From positions 1-24,567 of the forward strand of contig CAYTEO010000038.1 of the NCBI GenBank assembly GCA_964436825.1: a DNA stretch of 24,567 bases, in the 5' to 3' direction. The stretch's first letter is position 1; every line of letters begins with the position of its first letter. Positions 15,622-23,513 of this stretch are shown piece after piece. This DNA comes from CAYTEO01 sp964436825 (lineage in GTDB: Bacteria; Krumholzibacteriota; Krumholzibacteriia; LZORAL124-64-63). The position numbers and the translations under genes were made by a program. Below the pieces are notes generated by a model. It saw only the letters and a list, made by a program, of their open reading frames with translations, searched no databases and had not been told where the DNA came from.

Positions 15622-16314
15622 TCACTCCCGCCGGCCGGGCCCCTCCCCGGTCGCCCGCCTGTCGACCCCGTGCCGCACGATCTGTCCCTCGACGGTGTAG
15701 ATGACGTCCTCGGCGATGTTCGTCGCCAGGTCGGCGATCCGCTCCAGGTGACCGGAGACGGAGATGATCTGGACCAGGCCGTCGAACCACTCGCTCCGCT
15801 CGCGGACCAGGGTCCCGGCGCGGTCGACGATCTGCCGGTGGCGACGGTCCACCTCGTCGTCCCGGCGGCAGACGTCGCGGGCCGCCGCGCTGTCCATGTT
15901 GACCAGGGCATCGAGACTGTCGTGGAGCATCCCCTGGACGACGGTGGCCATGGCGGTCAGGTCGAACGGCTCCTCGACGCGGACGTGCCGGGAGATGCGG
16001 ACGGCCCGCTGGGAGATGTTGACGGCCAGGTCGCCGATCCTCTCGAGGTCGTTGTTGATCTTCAGGACGGCGACGATGAACCGCAGGTCGACGGCCACCG
16101 GCTGGTGGAGGGCCAGGATCTTGAGGCATTCCTCCTCGACGTCGACCTCCATCTGGTCGATCTCCCTGTCGGCGGCGACGACCTGTTCGGCCACCTCGGG
16201 GTCGATCTCCGTGAAGGCCTGGACGGCCTTCCAGACGGCTTCCTCGACCCGGCCGCCCAGGACCAGGATCTGTTGCCTCAGCGCGTCGAGCGCCCGCTGC
16301 AGGTGAACCGGCAT
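15622..16314 (-). CDS. phoU: PhoU family phosphate signalling regulator
   Basis: The product has 230 residues and two repeated three-helix PhoU domains. The first carries DLRFIVAVLKINNDLERIGDLAVNI. The second carries ISVSGHLERIADLATNIAEDVIY. These are the E/D-xxx-D metal-binding signatures of the family. PhoU links the PstSCAB phosphate transporter to the PhoR kinase and holds PhoR in its phosphatase state when phosphate is ample. No pst gene lies in the window. The ATG at 16314 is one base after the phoR-like stop (TGAGATG), with GGAGG 8 bases upstream, so it is the third gene of a tight operon. The usual neighbour in many bacteria is pstB, so this phoB-phoR-phoU order is a variant. Confidence 0.95.
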   Translation of the reverse strand: MPVHLQRALDALRQQILVLGGRVEEAVWKAVQAFTEIDPEVAEQVVAADREIDQMEVDVEEECLKILALHQPVAVDLRFIVAVLKINNDLERIGDLAVNISQRAVRISRHVRVEEPFDLTAMATVVQGMLHDSLDALVNMDSAAARDVCRRDDEVDRRHRQIVDRAGTLVRERSEWFDGLVQIISVSGHLERIADLATNIAEDVIYTVEGQIVRHGVDRRATGEGPGRRE

Positions 16315-16315
16315 C

Positions 16316-17446
16316 TCACTCTCCTCCCCGGCCCGCACCGTCCCCGTGCGGCGTTGCCTGGCCGCCACCGGTCGGCGCCGTCTCGTCGACCGCGAGCCGC
16401 GGCAGCGACAGGGTGAACACGGAGCCCTCCCCGGGACGGGAGACCACGCCGACGTCCCCGGCGTGGACGCGGGCGATGTGCTTGACGATGGACAGACCCA
16501 GCCCCGTCCCGCCCCGCCGGCGGCTGCGGTCCCGGTCCACCCGGTAGAACCGCTCGAACAGGCGCGGCAGGTGGCGCGATTCGATGCCGCGGCCGTGGTC
16601 CCGGACGCTCACCCGCAGCACGTCGCCGTCGACGACGGCCTCGACGAGGACCGGTTCGGTGGTCCCGCTGTGCTTCAGCGCGTTGTCGACGAGGTTGACG
16701 ACCGCCTGCTCGAGCAGGTCGCCCACCACCGGCCAGCGCAGGTCGGGATCGCAGGAGAGGCGCGGGGCGGCGGGGTCCTGCTCCGCCAGGGGCAGGCAGT
16801 GGCGCAGGGCCGCCTCCAGCAGGGGGCGGATGGGCTGGACGGCGATCATGTCGCGCAGCATCCCCGGATCGCGCTCCAGGCGGGAGAGGGCCAGCAGGTC
16901 CTCGATGATGACGTGCAGCCGCTCCGACTGCCGGTGGACGATCTCCAGATAGCGACGGCGCTCCACCGCCGGCATGTCCGACTGCTCCAGCAGCACCTCG
17001 ACGAACCCCCGGATCGCGGTGATGGGGGTCTTCAGCTCGTGCGAGACGTTGGCCACGAACTCCCGCCTGACGATCTCCAGCCGGTGCAGGCGGGTGACGT
17101 CGGTCATCTCGATCAGCAGGTTGCCCTCGTCCCCGGGCAGCGGGATCCCCCGCAGCTCGATCTCCCGCTCCTCTCCCGGAACCACCAGGGCGAGCCGGCG
17201 CTCCAGGCCCCCGTCCCGCGACCGGGCATCCCGCACGAACTCCAGGAAGGACGGCTGGCGGATGACCTCGACCAGCGACGGACCATCGGCGGCCACCGGC
17301 TGCGTCCTCAGCAGCCGGGCACCGGCCGGGTTGAGCAGGGAGACCCTCCCGGCCGACGAGACGACCAGGATCCCCACGCCCAGCCTGTCGAGAACCGTGG
17401 CCGGATCCGGGGGAACCGGGCGTGCCGGTGGGCGATCCCTCTCCAT
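16316..17446 (-). CDS. phoR: PhoR-like sensor histidine kinase without membrane segments
   Basis: The product has 376 residues. A PAS domain (about 17-120, beginning LDRLGVGILVVSSAGRVSLLN) is followed by HisKA with SHELKTP (phospho-accepting H136). The HATPase domain has NLVDNALKHS (N box), DHGRGI (G1), FERFYR (F box) and GGTGLGLSIV (G2). This is the PhoR class that phosphorylates PhoB. Unlike E. coli PhoR, no transmembrane helix or charged region precedes the PAS domain, so the protein should be cytosolic or peripheral. I chose ATG at 17446 (TGATG overlap with the regulator's stop) because GGGAG lies 5 bases upstream; the preceding GTG at 17449 would be too close to that site. About 25 residues after the ATPase domain are Gly-rich and look unstructured. 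Confidence 0.9.
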   Translation of the reverse strand: MERDRPPARPVPPDPATVLDRLGVGILVVSSAGRVSLLNPAGARLLRTQPVAADGPSLVEVIRQPSFLEFVRDARSRDGGLERRLALVVPGEEREIELRGIPLPGDEGNLLIEMTDVTRLHRLEIVRREFVANVSHELKTPITAIRGFVEVLLEQSDMPAVERRRYLEIVHRQSERLHVIIEDLLALSRLERDPGMLRDMIAVQPIRPLLEAALRHCLPLAEQDPAAPRLSCDPDLRWPVVGDLLEQAVVNLVDNALKHSGTTEPVLVEAVVDGDVLRVSVRDHGRGIESRHLPRLFERFYRVDRDRSRRRGGTGLGLSIVKHIARVHAGDVGVVSRPGEGSVFTLSLPRLAVDETAPTGGGQATPHGDGAGRGGE

Positions 17447-18141
17447 CACGTCTCCCGGAAGCGGTAGCCGACACCGCGGACGGTCTCGATCAGGTCGTCC
17501 CGGTCGGCCAGCTTGCGCCGCAGCGAGGCGATCTGGACGTCCAGGGAACGGTCCAGGACGGGGTGGTCCTCGCCGTGGACCCCGGCCAGGATCTGCCGGC
17601 GGGTGAAGACCCAGCCGGGTCGCCGGGCCAGGAAGTGCAGGATGGCGAACTCGGTGGCCGTCAGCTCCAGCGGACGGCCGTCGACGGTCGCCTCGTGCCG
17701 GCCGGGGTGGATGACCAGGCCGTCCCGCTCCAGGACGGCCTGCGCACCGGGCGAGTCAGCGTCCGCGCGGGCCCGGCGCAGGACGGCCCGGACCCTGGCG
17801 GCCAGCACGCGCGGGCTGAACGGCTTGGTGACGTAGTCGTCGGCGCCGAGCTCCAGGCCGGCGATGATGTCGGCCTCCTCGCCGCGGGCGGTGACCATGA
17901 CGATCGGGACCGTCCGTGTCGCCGGCTCCTGGCGCAGGCGACGGCAGACGGCCCGGCCGTCCATTCCCGGCAGCATCAGGTCGAGCAGGACCAGGTCCGG
18001 CCGCCGGGAACGGGCCAGGGCCAGTCCCTCCTCCCCGGTCTGGGCCGACAGGACGCCGAACCCCTGACGGGACAGCACCAGCTCGATCAGCTCCTGGATG
18101 TCCTGCTCGTCCTCGATGACCAGGATCAACTCAGCGGACAC
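17446..18141 (-). CDS. phoB: PhoB-like OmpR-family response regulator
   Basis: The product has 231 residues. The receiver domain (1-120) has the acidic pocket E10-D11, phospho-acceptor D54 in VLLDLMLPGMDG, the VMVTARG switch residue and the GADDYVTKPFS lysine. The C-terminal winged-helix domain (about 135-231) has LELTATEFAILHFLARRPGWVFTR and DRSLDVQIASLRRKL...IETVRGVGYRF, the OmpR/PhoB DNA-recognition helix. It sits first in an operon with a PhoR-like kinase and PhoU, which is why I assign it to phosphate control. The GTG start at 18141 is preceded by AGAGG. A candidate Pho box (18210-18227) lies about 70 bases upstream, suggesting autoregulation. Confidence 0.92.
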   Translation of the reverse strand: MSAELILVIEDEQDIQELIELVLSRQGFGVLSAQTGEEGLALARSRRPDLVLLDLMLPGMDGRAVCRRLRQEPATRTVPIVMVTARGEEADIIAGLELGADDYVTKPFSPRVLAARVRAVLRRARADADSPGAQAVLERDGLVIHPGRHEATVDGRPLELTATEFAILHFLARRPGWVFTRRQILAGVHGEDHPVLDRSLDVQIASLRRKLADRDDLIETVRGVGYRFRET

Positions 18142-18209
18142 GAATCACCTCTCTTGCCGCGGGGTCGGGACCGACGACACAAGGATAGGCCGTCGGCGGG
18201 ACCGTGGAG

Positions 18210-18227
18210 GTGAAAAAAACATGAAAG
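18210..18227 (-). promoter_or_regulatory. Candidate Pho box upstream of phoB
   Basis: On the minus strand, CTTTCAT (18227-18221), a 4-base spacer GTTT, then TTTTCAC (18216-18210) give two direct repeats with an 11-base period. E. coli PhoB binds two CTGTCAT-like 7-mers with the same 4-base spacer, so the matches are 6/7 and about 5/7. It lies 68 bases upstream of the GTG. A possible -10, TATCCT (18187-18182), follows at 22 bases, farther than in E. coli Pho promoters. The T-run may instead belong to a terminator. Confidence 0.45.
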
Positions 18228-18239
18228 CGGATCATCCGC
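18213..18239 (-). terminator. Possible weak intrinsic terminator of the methyltransferase-like gene
   Basis: GCGGA and TCCGC (18239-18235 and 18231-18227 on the minus strand) form a 5-bp stem whose loop is the TGA stop codon itself. TTTCATG and a run of seven T's follow. The stem is short and the T-run is offset, so this overlaps and competes with the Pho box reading. Confidence 0.3.
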
Positions 18240-19038
18240 GATGGAACTGTCGGCACTGCTGCCGGGGGCAGGCGATGAGGAAGGCGTTGAGCAGGCGTGG
18301 ATCCGTCTCCGGTCTCCCCTGCCCCAGATCGACGACCTGGAGAATGGGGTGGGTCTCGTCGATCTCCAGGTTCCAGCCGCCCTGCTGCAGGAGCGTGACG
18401 TACTCGTAGCGGTCGGTCTGATCGATGCACAGGCAGAGCTTGCCGCCGGGACGGAGCAGGGTGTGCAGCTTCTTCAGGGCGGCCGTCGCGTAGGCCGGGG
18501 AGTACGCGTCCAGCAGCGAGCGCGTCGTGATCAGGTTGAAGCTGCCGGTCTCCAGGGTTCCCTCCAGCAGGTCGTAGGGCGCCACGTACTGGATCCGGAA
18601 GTGGCGCAGGGCCTCGAAGAAGGTGCAGTTCCGGGGGCAGCGCAGCCGCGCGAGGATCTCGGACCGCTCCAGGTGGAGCCGCTGCGCGATCCTGGTCGCG
18701 TACCGGGAGAGGCTGCCGGCCGTCCCGACCAGCAGGGACACGTCCATGACCCGGTTGTGATCGACGACGATGATCTCCTTGCAACCGGCCACCGACAGCA
18801 GCAGCGGCAACAGCGGCTGTTCGCCGAGGGCGACATGGAGGATGCCTCCCTCGCACAGCTCGGGCTCCTGCTCGCGGATGATCTCCAGCAGGCGCAGCCC
18901 CTGCTCCAGGGAGCGCTCGTCGACCTCGGGAGAGGGAGGAGTGGTCGGGCCGCGCCAGTCGGCCCGGGGATGGAGCCGGGGGAGCCAGCGTTTCTCCGTC
19001 AGCCAGTCACGCAGCCTGGTCACGAACCGGTGGAACAT
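18232..19038 (-). CDS. Class I SAM-dependent methyltransferase-like protein
   Basis: The product has 268 residues. A basic N-terminal tail (about 1-40) precedes a Rossmann-type domain: GGILHVALGEQPLLPLLLSVAGCKEIIVVDHN (about 63-94) has the strand-loop-helix-strand-acidic pattern of motifs I and II. FNLITTRSLLDAYSPAYATAALKKLHTLLRPGGKLCLCID resembles motifs IV to VI, with the common LxPGGxL turn. However, the glycine loop is ALGEQP rather than GxGxG, so AdoMet binding and substrate are uncertain. An alternative is a non-catalytic methyltransferase fold. The ATG at 19038 has AAGGGG about 6 bases upstream; longer in-frame starts give an Arg-rich N-terminus and were rejected. It lies between hflC and the pho operon on the same strand, with no clear functional tie to either. 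Confidence 0.65.
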   Translation of the reverse strand: MFHRFVTRLRDWLTEKRWLPRLHPRADWRGPTTPPSPEVDERSLEQGLRLLEIIREQEPELCEGGILHVALGEQPLLPLLLSVAGCKEIIVVDHNRVMDVSLLVGTAGSLSRYATRIAQRLHLERSEILARLRCPRNCTFFEALRHFRIQYVAPYDLLEGTLETGSFNLITTRSLLDAYSPAYATAALKKLHTLLRPGGKLCLCIDQTDRYEYVTLLQQGGWNLEIDETHPILQVVDLGQGRPETDPRLLNAFLIACPRQQCRQFHRG

Positions 19039-19166
19039 GGAACCCCCTTGGGAGTCGGCGGGCGTCCGGGGCCGGACCCCGGCGCGCCGGCGTCTCTCTG
19101 CCAACCAGGGTAGCCGATTCCGCCAGCCAGGGCCAGCCCCATCTCGTTCGGGGGCGGTCCGGGAGT

Positions 19167-19197
19167 CGGAGACGTCCCGGTCCCGCCCCCGTCTCCG
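19167..19197 (-). terminator. Terminator-like hairpin after hflC
   Basis: CGGAGACG (19167-19174) and CGTCTCCG (19190-19197) pair over 8 bp around a 15-base loop, 2 bases after the hflC stop. There is no T-run. It could separate hflKC transcription from the methyltransferase-like gene downstream. Confidence 0.4.
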
Positions 19198-19199
19198 GG

Positions 19200-20129
19200 T
19201 CACCTGTCCCTGGTCAGGAAGCGATAGAAATCACCTCCCGTCGACAGCACGAGGGTGGTCGTGGAGTCGACCGTCGCCTGGTAGGCCTCGAGGGTCCGCA
19301 GCAGGGTGAAGAACTCCCGCGCCTGGGGCGACTGGTCGTAGGCGGCGGCATAGATGCGCGTGGCCCGGGCGTCGGCGCGGCCCTTGATCTCCTCGGCGGT
19401 CCGGTAGGCCTCCGACTGGATCCTCTTCAGCTCACGATCCATCTCGCCACGGATCCGCGACGCCTCCCCCTCCCCCTCGCTGCGGAAACGGTCGGCGATC
19501 CGCTGGCGTTCGGCGACCATCCGCTCGTAGACCTTCCGCTGGACCTCCTCCACGTAGTTGATCCGCTTGAACTGGACGTCGAGGATCTCGATCCCCAGGT
19601 CGGCGGTCCGCTGCTGCGCGGTGGTCAGGATCTCCTGGCGGATGTGGTCGCGTCCCACCTGGATCGGGTCCAGGACGGTGGCGTCCTCCGGCAGCAGCTC
19701 GCTCTGCAGGGGCGTGCGGTTGCTGCTGCGGACCACTTCCACCAGGTCGTACTTGGCGATGGCGTTGCGGGTCTCGCCGTCGATGATGTCGTCCAGGCGG
19801 GTCTGGGCTCCCCGCTCGTCGCGCAGCCGCTGGAAGAACAGCAGCGGGTCGGAGATCCGCCAGCGGGCGTAGGTGTTGACCCAGATGAACCGCTTGTCGC
19901 GGGTCGGCAGCTGGTTGGGAGCGCCGTCCCACTCCAGGTAGCGCCGGTCGAAGCGGTGGACCTTCTGGATCAGCGGCAGCTTGACGTGCAGGCCCGGGGT
20001 GGAGATCGGGTTGCCCACCGGCTTGCCGAACTGGGTCACGATGACCTGCTCCGGCTCCTGGACCACGTACAGGGCGCTGCCCAGGATCATCAGCAGGATG
20101 ACCACCAAAACGATCGTTCCGATCCTCAT
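19200..20129 (-). CDS. hflC: HflC, SPFH-domain subunit of the HflKC complex
   Basis: The product has 309 residues. A single N-terminal transmembrane helix (IGTIVLVVILLMILGSALYVV) is followed by the SPFH/band-7 domain (EPEQVIVTQFGKPVGN, STPGLHVKLPLIQKVHRFDRR). A long charged coiled-coil region (about 185-260, YEERMVAERQRIADRF-like heptads, GEASRIRGEMDRELKRIQ) comes next. HflC pairs with HflK in a large periplasm-facing cage that surrounds and regulates the FtsH protease. No ftsH gene lies here. The ATG at 20129 overlaps the hflK stop (ATGA), so the pair is translationally coupled, in the usual order hflK then hflC. Confidence 0.95.
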   Translation of the reverse strand: MRIGTIVLVVILLMILGSALYVVQEPEQVIVTQFGKPVGNPISTPGLHVKLPLIQKVHRFDRRYLEWDGAPNQLPTRDKRFIWVNTYARWRISDPLLFFQRLRDERGAQTRLDDIIDGETRNAIAKYDLVEVVRSSNRTPLQSELLPEDATVLDPIQVGRDHIRQEILTTAQQRTADLGIEILDVQFKRINYVEEVQRKVYERMVAERQRIADRFRSEGEGEASRIRGEMDRELKRIQSEAYRTAEEIKGRADARATRIYAAAYDQSPQAREFFTLLRTLEAYQATVDSTTTLVLSTGGDFYRFLTRDR

Positions 20130-21145
20130 CGCCGCACCCCCTTCCCGGCACCGGCGGGCGCCGCGTCATCGAGATTCAACAGCGGCAGGACGCTCCGCAG
20201 GTCGTCGTCGACGACGACCTTGCGCCGGACCCGCGGCAGGATCTCCTGGAGCGTCTCCAGGTAGAGGCGCCGGCGTGTCACTTCCGGTGCCCTGCGATAG
20301 GCGGCGAACACGGCCGTGAACCGCGCCGAGTCGCCCTGGGCGGAGTTGACACGGCTGAGGGCGTATCCCTCGGCCTCCTGGATCGTCCGCAGGGCCTCCC
20401 CCTTGGCCCGGGGAATGACCTTGTTGTAGGCGGCCTGCGCCTCGTTGATCATCTTGGCCCGCTCCTGCTGCGCCTCGTTGACGTCGTTGAAGGACGGCTT
20501 GACCGGATCGGGCGGGTTGACGTTCTGCAGGACGACCTGCTCGACCTTGATCCCCGTCTCGTACTGGACGCACATCTCCTGGAGCTGGCGCTGGACCTCC
20601 ATGGCCACCTCGGCACGACCGACGGTCAGGACCTCGTTGACGGTGCGGTCGCCGACGACCTTGCGCACGACGGCCTCGGTCATGTCCCGGAACGTCTCCT
20701 CCACGTGCCGGACCCGGAACAGAAAGAGGTAGGGATCGGCGATCCTGTACTGGACGACCCACTCGACGACGGCCGCGTTCAGGTCGCCGGTCAGCATGTT
20801 GGACTCCTCCCCGTAGTCGCGCTGGCTGTACTGGGTCCGCACGCCGGCCCGCAGGGTCCGGAAGCCGAACTCCTGCTTGAGCTGGCGCTGGACCGGGACC
20901 TTGCGGACCCGCTCCAGGCCCAGCGGCAGCTTGAAGTGCAGGCCGGGTTCGCTGCTGCGGACGTAGCGACCGAAGCGCAGGACCAGCCCCACCTCCTCCG
21001 GATCGATGGTGTAGAAGCTGGTCAGCGCCCCGATGACGACCAGCACCAGCAGGATTGCCCCGCGCAGCGCGCCGGCAGGCATTCGGGGCCGCCGCTGGAG
21101 CAGTTGCCCCAGGTTGGGCAGCTCTGGTCCCTCGTACTCGGGCAT
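20126..21145 (-). CDS. hflK: HflK, SPFH-domain subunit of the HflKC complex
   Basis: The product has 339 residues, shorter than E. coli HflK (about 420) mainly because the Gly-rich N-terminus is reduced to a Pro/Glu segment. A transmembrane helix (about 29-47) precedes the SPFH domain: DPEEVGLVLRFGRYVRSSEPGLHFKLPLGLERVRKVPV, then MLTGDLNAAVVEWVVQYRI, a standard HflK match. The coiled coil carries NPPDPVKPSFNDVNEAQQERAKMINEAQAAYNKVIPRAKGEA, the most conserved HflK segment. Together with HflC it forms the membrane cage controlling FtsH degradation of membrane proteins. The ATG at 21145 has GGAGG 7 bases upstream. No convincing promoter was found in the 242-base gap to the divergent barrel gene. 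Confidence 0.95.
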   Translation of the reverse strand: MPEYEGPELPNLGQLLQRRPRMPAGALRGAILLVLVVIGALTSFYTIDPEEVGLVLRFGRYVRSSEPGLHFKLPLGLERVRKVPVQRQLKQEFGFRTLRAGVRTQYSQRDYGEESNMLTGDLNAAVVEWVVQYRIADPYLFLFRVRHVEETFRDMTEAVVRKVVGDRTVNEVLTVGRAEVAMEVQRQLQEMCVQYETGIKVEQVVLQNVNPPDPVKPSFNDVNEAQQERAKMINEAQAAYNKVIPRAKGEALRTIQEAEGYALSRVNSAQGDSARFTAVFAAYRRAPEVTRRRLYLETLQEILPRVRRKVVVDDDLRSVLPLLNLDDAAPAGAGKGVRR

Positions 21146-21326
21146 GGTCGGACCTCCCTGGAAAGCGATATCTTCTCGCGTCACCGGGACCCTACCATGT
21201 CCGGCGGTCCGGGAACAGCGGAACCGGCAGCCCTGTGAAGAATCGCGACAGCCGCGATGGACAGCGGTCCGGGGTTGTGGTGGAATGGCACGGGCGACAC
21301 CCTTCCTCCCGCGCCGTGACAACGAG

Positions 21327-21354
21327 TTGCGTGGCCGGGGCCGGCGGGTACGAT
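21327..21354 (+). promoter_or_regulatory. Weak candidate promoter for the D15-DUF4390-NtrY operon
   Basis: TTGCGT (21327-21332) and TACGAT (21349-21354) are separated by 16 bases, with 3/6 and 4/6 matches. It lies 34 bases before the ATG at 21388, inside the 242-base divergent gap after hflK. It is the best candidate I see there, but statistically weak. Confidence 0.3.
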
Positions 21355-21387
21355 CCTTGCCCGGCCGCGGGGGCAAGGGAGGACGGC

Positions 21388-22851
21388 ATGGATCCAGTCG
21401 GGAAAGCGATCCACGGACAGCCGACAGGCGTGCGTTCGTCGCGGCGGCCGGCGCTCGCCGTCGGGTTCCGGTCCCTGCTGGCCACCATGGCCCTCTGCGG
21501 GGTCATCGCTGCCACGGCCGCGGCCGGTGGCGTCACCGGCGACCCCGCCGACACTCGCGGCCAGGCCCGCGAGCGGCCCGCCATCGTCCTGGAACGGATC
21601 GAGGTCACCGGAAACACCCGCACCGCCGAGGGGGTCGTCGTCGCCGAGCTGGGTCTCGTCACGGGCCAGCCCGTCGACCAGGTGGCGTTGTGGGACGCGA
21701 TCGGCGCGTTGAGGCGCAGCGGCCTGTTCGCCCAGGTCGACGCCTTCACCCGGCCGGGCAGCGCGCCCGGACGGCTCGTCCTCGTCCTCCAGGTCGTCGA
21801 GCGGCGTCCCTCGCTGCGGTTCGGCACCGGCAACAGCGACCTGGACGGCTGGTACCTGATCCCCGTCGAGCTGGACCTGGACGGCGCCCTGGGCCGCGGC
21901 GAGCGCAGCCGGCTGCAGCTGCGGATCGGTTACCGGCACGCCGGCCTGCTGGCCTCCTACACCGAGGGGGGACGCGGCACGCGCCGCGGCCTGTGGGGCG
22001 TGGAGCTGGGCGCGGTCTCCACCGACCGGATCTACTTCCTGCAGGGGGTCGAGGTGGCCCACCGGGTCGACCGGGGGTGGCTGACCCTCCACGCCGGCCG
22101 GCGCCTGGGCCGCGCCTGGGGCCTGCGGCTGTCGCTGCGGCGCGAGACGGTCGACCCCGCCCCCGCTGCCCGCGTCTACCGGGACGACACGGCCCTGGGC
22201 GTCCACGCCGACGACCCGGTCCCGGCCGCCGATCTGCCGCCGGCCATCGCCGGCGCCACCGACCGGCGACGCCGGACGATCACCGGCGTGGAGCTGCGCC
22301 TGGACACCCGCCACCTCTCCCGCGTGGCCGACACCCCCACGGGCGGCGCCTGGGGCCGGCTGCGAGGCCGCCGGTTCGCCCAGGACGAGGGACCCGACTT
22401 CGGGGCCGCCGACCTGGATCTGCGTCTCTACCGCCGCCTCCCCGGCGGGGTGCTGGCCTGGCGCGGCCGGGCTGCCGTCGTGGGCAACGCCGCGCCGTTC
22501 TACGACCGGCTCTACCTGGGCGGCCTCTACACCGTCCGGGGCGTGCCGAGCCAGTCGCTCTCCCGCCCCGAAGGGGACACCTGGCTCTGGCAGGCGAACC
22601 TGGAGTTCCGCGCCCCGTTGGCCGGCGATCCGGCGCGGCCCAGGCTGGCCGGGTCGCTGTTCCTGGACGCGGGCCGCAGCGGCCTGATCGGCCGGGCGCC
22701 CGACCGCGGCGTCCGCCTGGGCGCTGGCTGGGGACTGCGCTACAGGCTGGGGCGGTTCGCCACCGTCGGCCTCGACGTCGGCCTGCCGCTGGGGGCCGCC
22801 GGCGGCAACGACGCCTTCCGGGCCCACGCCGCCCTGGAGTGGGGGTTCTGA
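21388..22851 (+). CDS. Outer-membrane beta-barrel of the BamA/TamA (D15, Omp85) superfamily with one POTRA domain
   Basis: The product has 487 residues. A basic stretch and hydrophobic segment (about 19-47, ending ATAAAGG) act as signal peptide. One POTRA domain (about 66-140, IVLERIEVTGNTRTAEGVVVAEL... LVLVLQVVERRP) follows, then a C-terminal 16-strand-type D15 barrel. The loop-6 motif VRG is at 383-385 (LYLGGLYTVRGVP), with the typical ANLEFRAPL strand after it and a terminal LEWGF with the aromatic C-terminal residue. Family members insert or transport proteins or lipids at the outer membrane. With only one POTRA it is closer to TamA/FhaC-like or small Omp85 members than to BamA (five POTRAs). 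The ATG at 21388 has GGGAGGA 4-5 bases upstream. It overlaps the next gene by TGATG. Confidence 0.88.
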   Translation: MDPVGKAIHGQPTGVRSSRRPALAVGFRSLLATMALCGVIAATAAAGGVTGDPADTRGQARERPAIVLERIEVTGNTRTAEGVVVAELGLVTGQPVDQVALWDAIGALRRSGLFAQVDAFTRPGSAPGRLVLVLQVVERRPSLRFGTGNSDLDGWYLIPVELDLDGALGRGERSRLQLRIGYRHAGLLASYTEGGRGTRRGLWGVELGAVSTDRIYFLQGVEVAHRVDRGWLTLHAGRRLGRAWGLRLSLRRETVDPAPAARVYRDDTALGVHADDPVPAADLPPAIAGATDRRRRTITGVELRLDTRHLSRVADTPTGGAWGRLRGRRFAQDEGPDFGAADLDLRLYRRLPGGVLAWRGRAAVVGNAAPFYDRLYLGGLYTVRGVPSQSLSRPEGDTWLWQANLEFRAPLAGDPARPRLAGSLFLDAGRSGLIGRAPDRGVRLGAGWGLRYRLGRFATVGLDVGLPLGAAGGNDAFRAHAALEWGF

Positions 22852-23513
22852 TGGCGGCGGCGGGGGACAACCGGTCGCGCCGCCCGACCTGCGGCCTGGT
22901 GGCGGTCGTCTGCCTGGGCCTGCTGGCGGCCGCACCGGCGCTGGCCCAGCGGGCCGTCGCACTGACGCCGGTCTGGCAGGACACCGTGCTGGCCTGTCGC
23001 CTGACGACCGAGGGGTTGCCCGGGCCCCGGATCGCCTCGTCCCTGGCCAGCGGGCTGACATCGGCGATCGTCATCGACCTGGAGCTGCGCCGCCGCGACG
23101 GCGGCACCGTCGCCCGCAGCCGGGTCCCGGTCCGCCTCACCTACGATCTCTGGGGAGAGAGCTACGAGATCGCCTGGGGCGACCGGCGACTGATCGTCAC
23201 CGACGCCGACTCCCTCCGCCGCTGGCTGCGCGAGCTGCCGCCGCTGCCGGTCGCGGGGGCCTCGCAGCTCGCGCGGATCGGCGAGCGGACCGTGCTGGTC
23301 CTGCGGGCGGGGCTGACCCTGCAACCGATCGCGCCCGCGGAACGGCGGCGACTGGCCGGGGCGGTCAGCGGCCGCGACCCCGACGAGCCGGACCGGCGGG
23401 AGCGGACCATCGGCATGGACCGGCTCATCCGGTTCTTCTTCAAGGAACGGGAGGAGGCCTCTCCCCTGGAGGTCGCCTCGCCGCCGTTCACCCTCCGGGA
23501 GGTGCCACGGTGA
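22851..23513 (+). CDS. DUF4390-family exported protein
   Basis: The product has 220 residues. A signal peptide (about 1-33, ending APALAQ) precedes CRLTTEGLPGPRIASSLASGLTSAIVIDLELRRR and VPVRLTYDLWGESYEIAWGDRR. These fit my memory of DUF4390, where a short segment of inherited 'L-x-x-x-I-x-x-A-L-x-x-G' residues precedes a polar strand and 'Y-D-x-x-x-x-Y'. Proteins of this family are commonly encoded beside NtrY-type kinases in Proteobacteria, and the same pairing is seen here. Function is unknown; location is inferred as periplasmic. The ATG overlaps the barrel gene's stop and its own stop overlaps the kinase GTG (GTGA at 23510-23513), so all three are likely co-translated. Confidence 0.7.
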   Translation: MAAAGDNRSRRPTCGLVAVVCLGLLAAAPALAQRAVALTPVWQDTVLACRLTTEGLPGPRIASSLASGLTSAIVIDLELRRRDGGTVARSRVPVRLTYDLWGESYEIAWGDRRLIVTDADSLRRWLRELPPLPVAGASQLARIGERTVLVLRAGLTLQPIAPAERRRLAGAVSGRDPDEPDRRERTIGMDRLIRFFFKEREEASPLEVASPPFTLREVPR

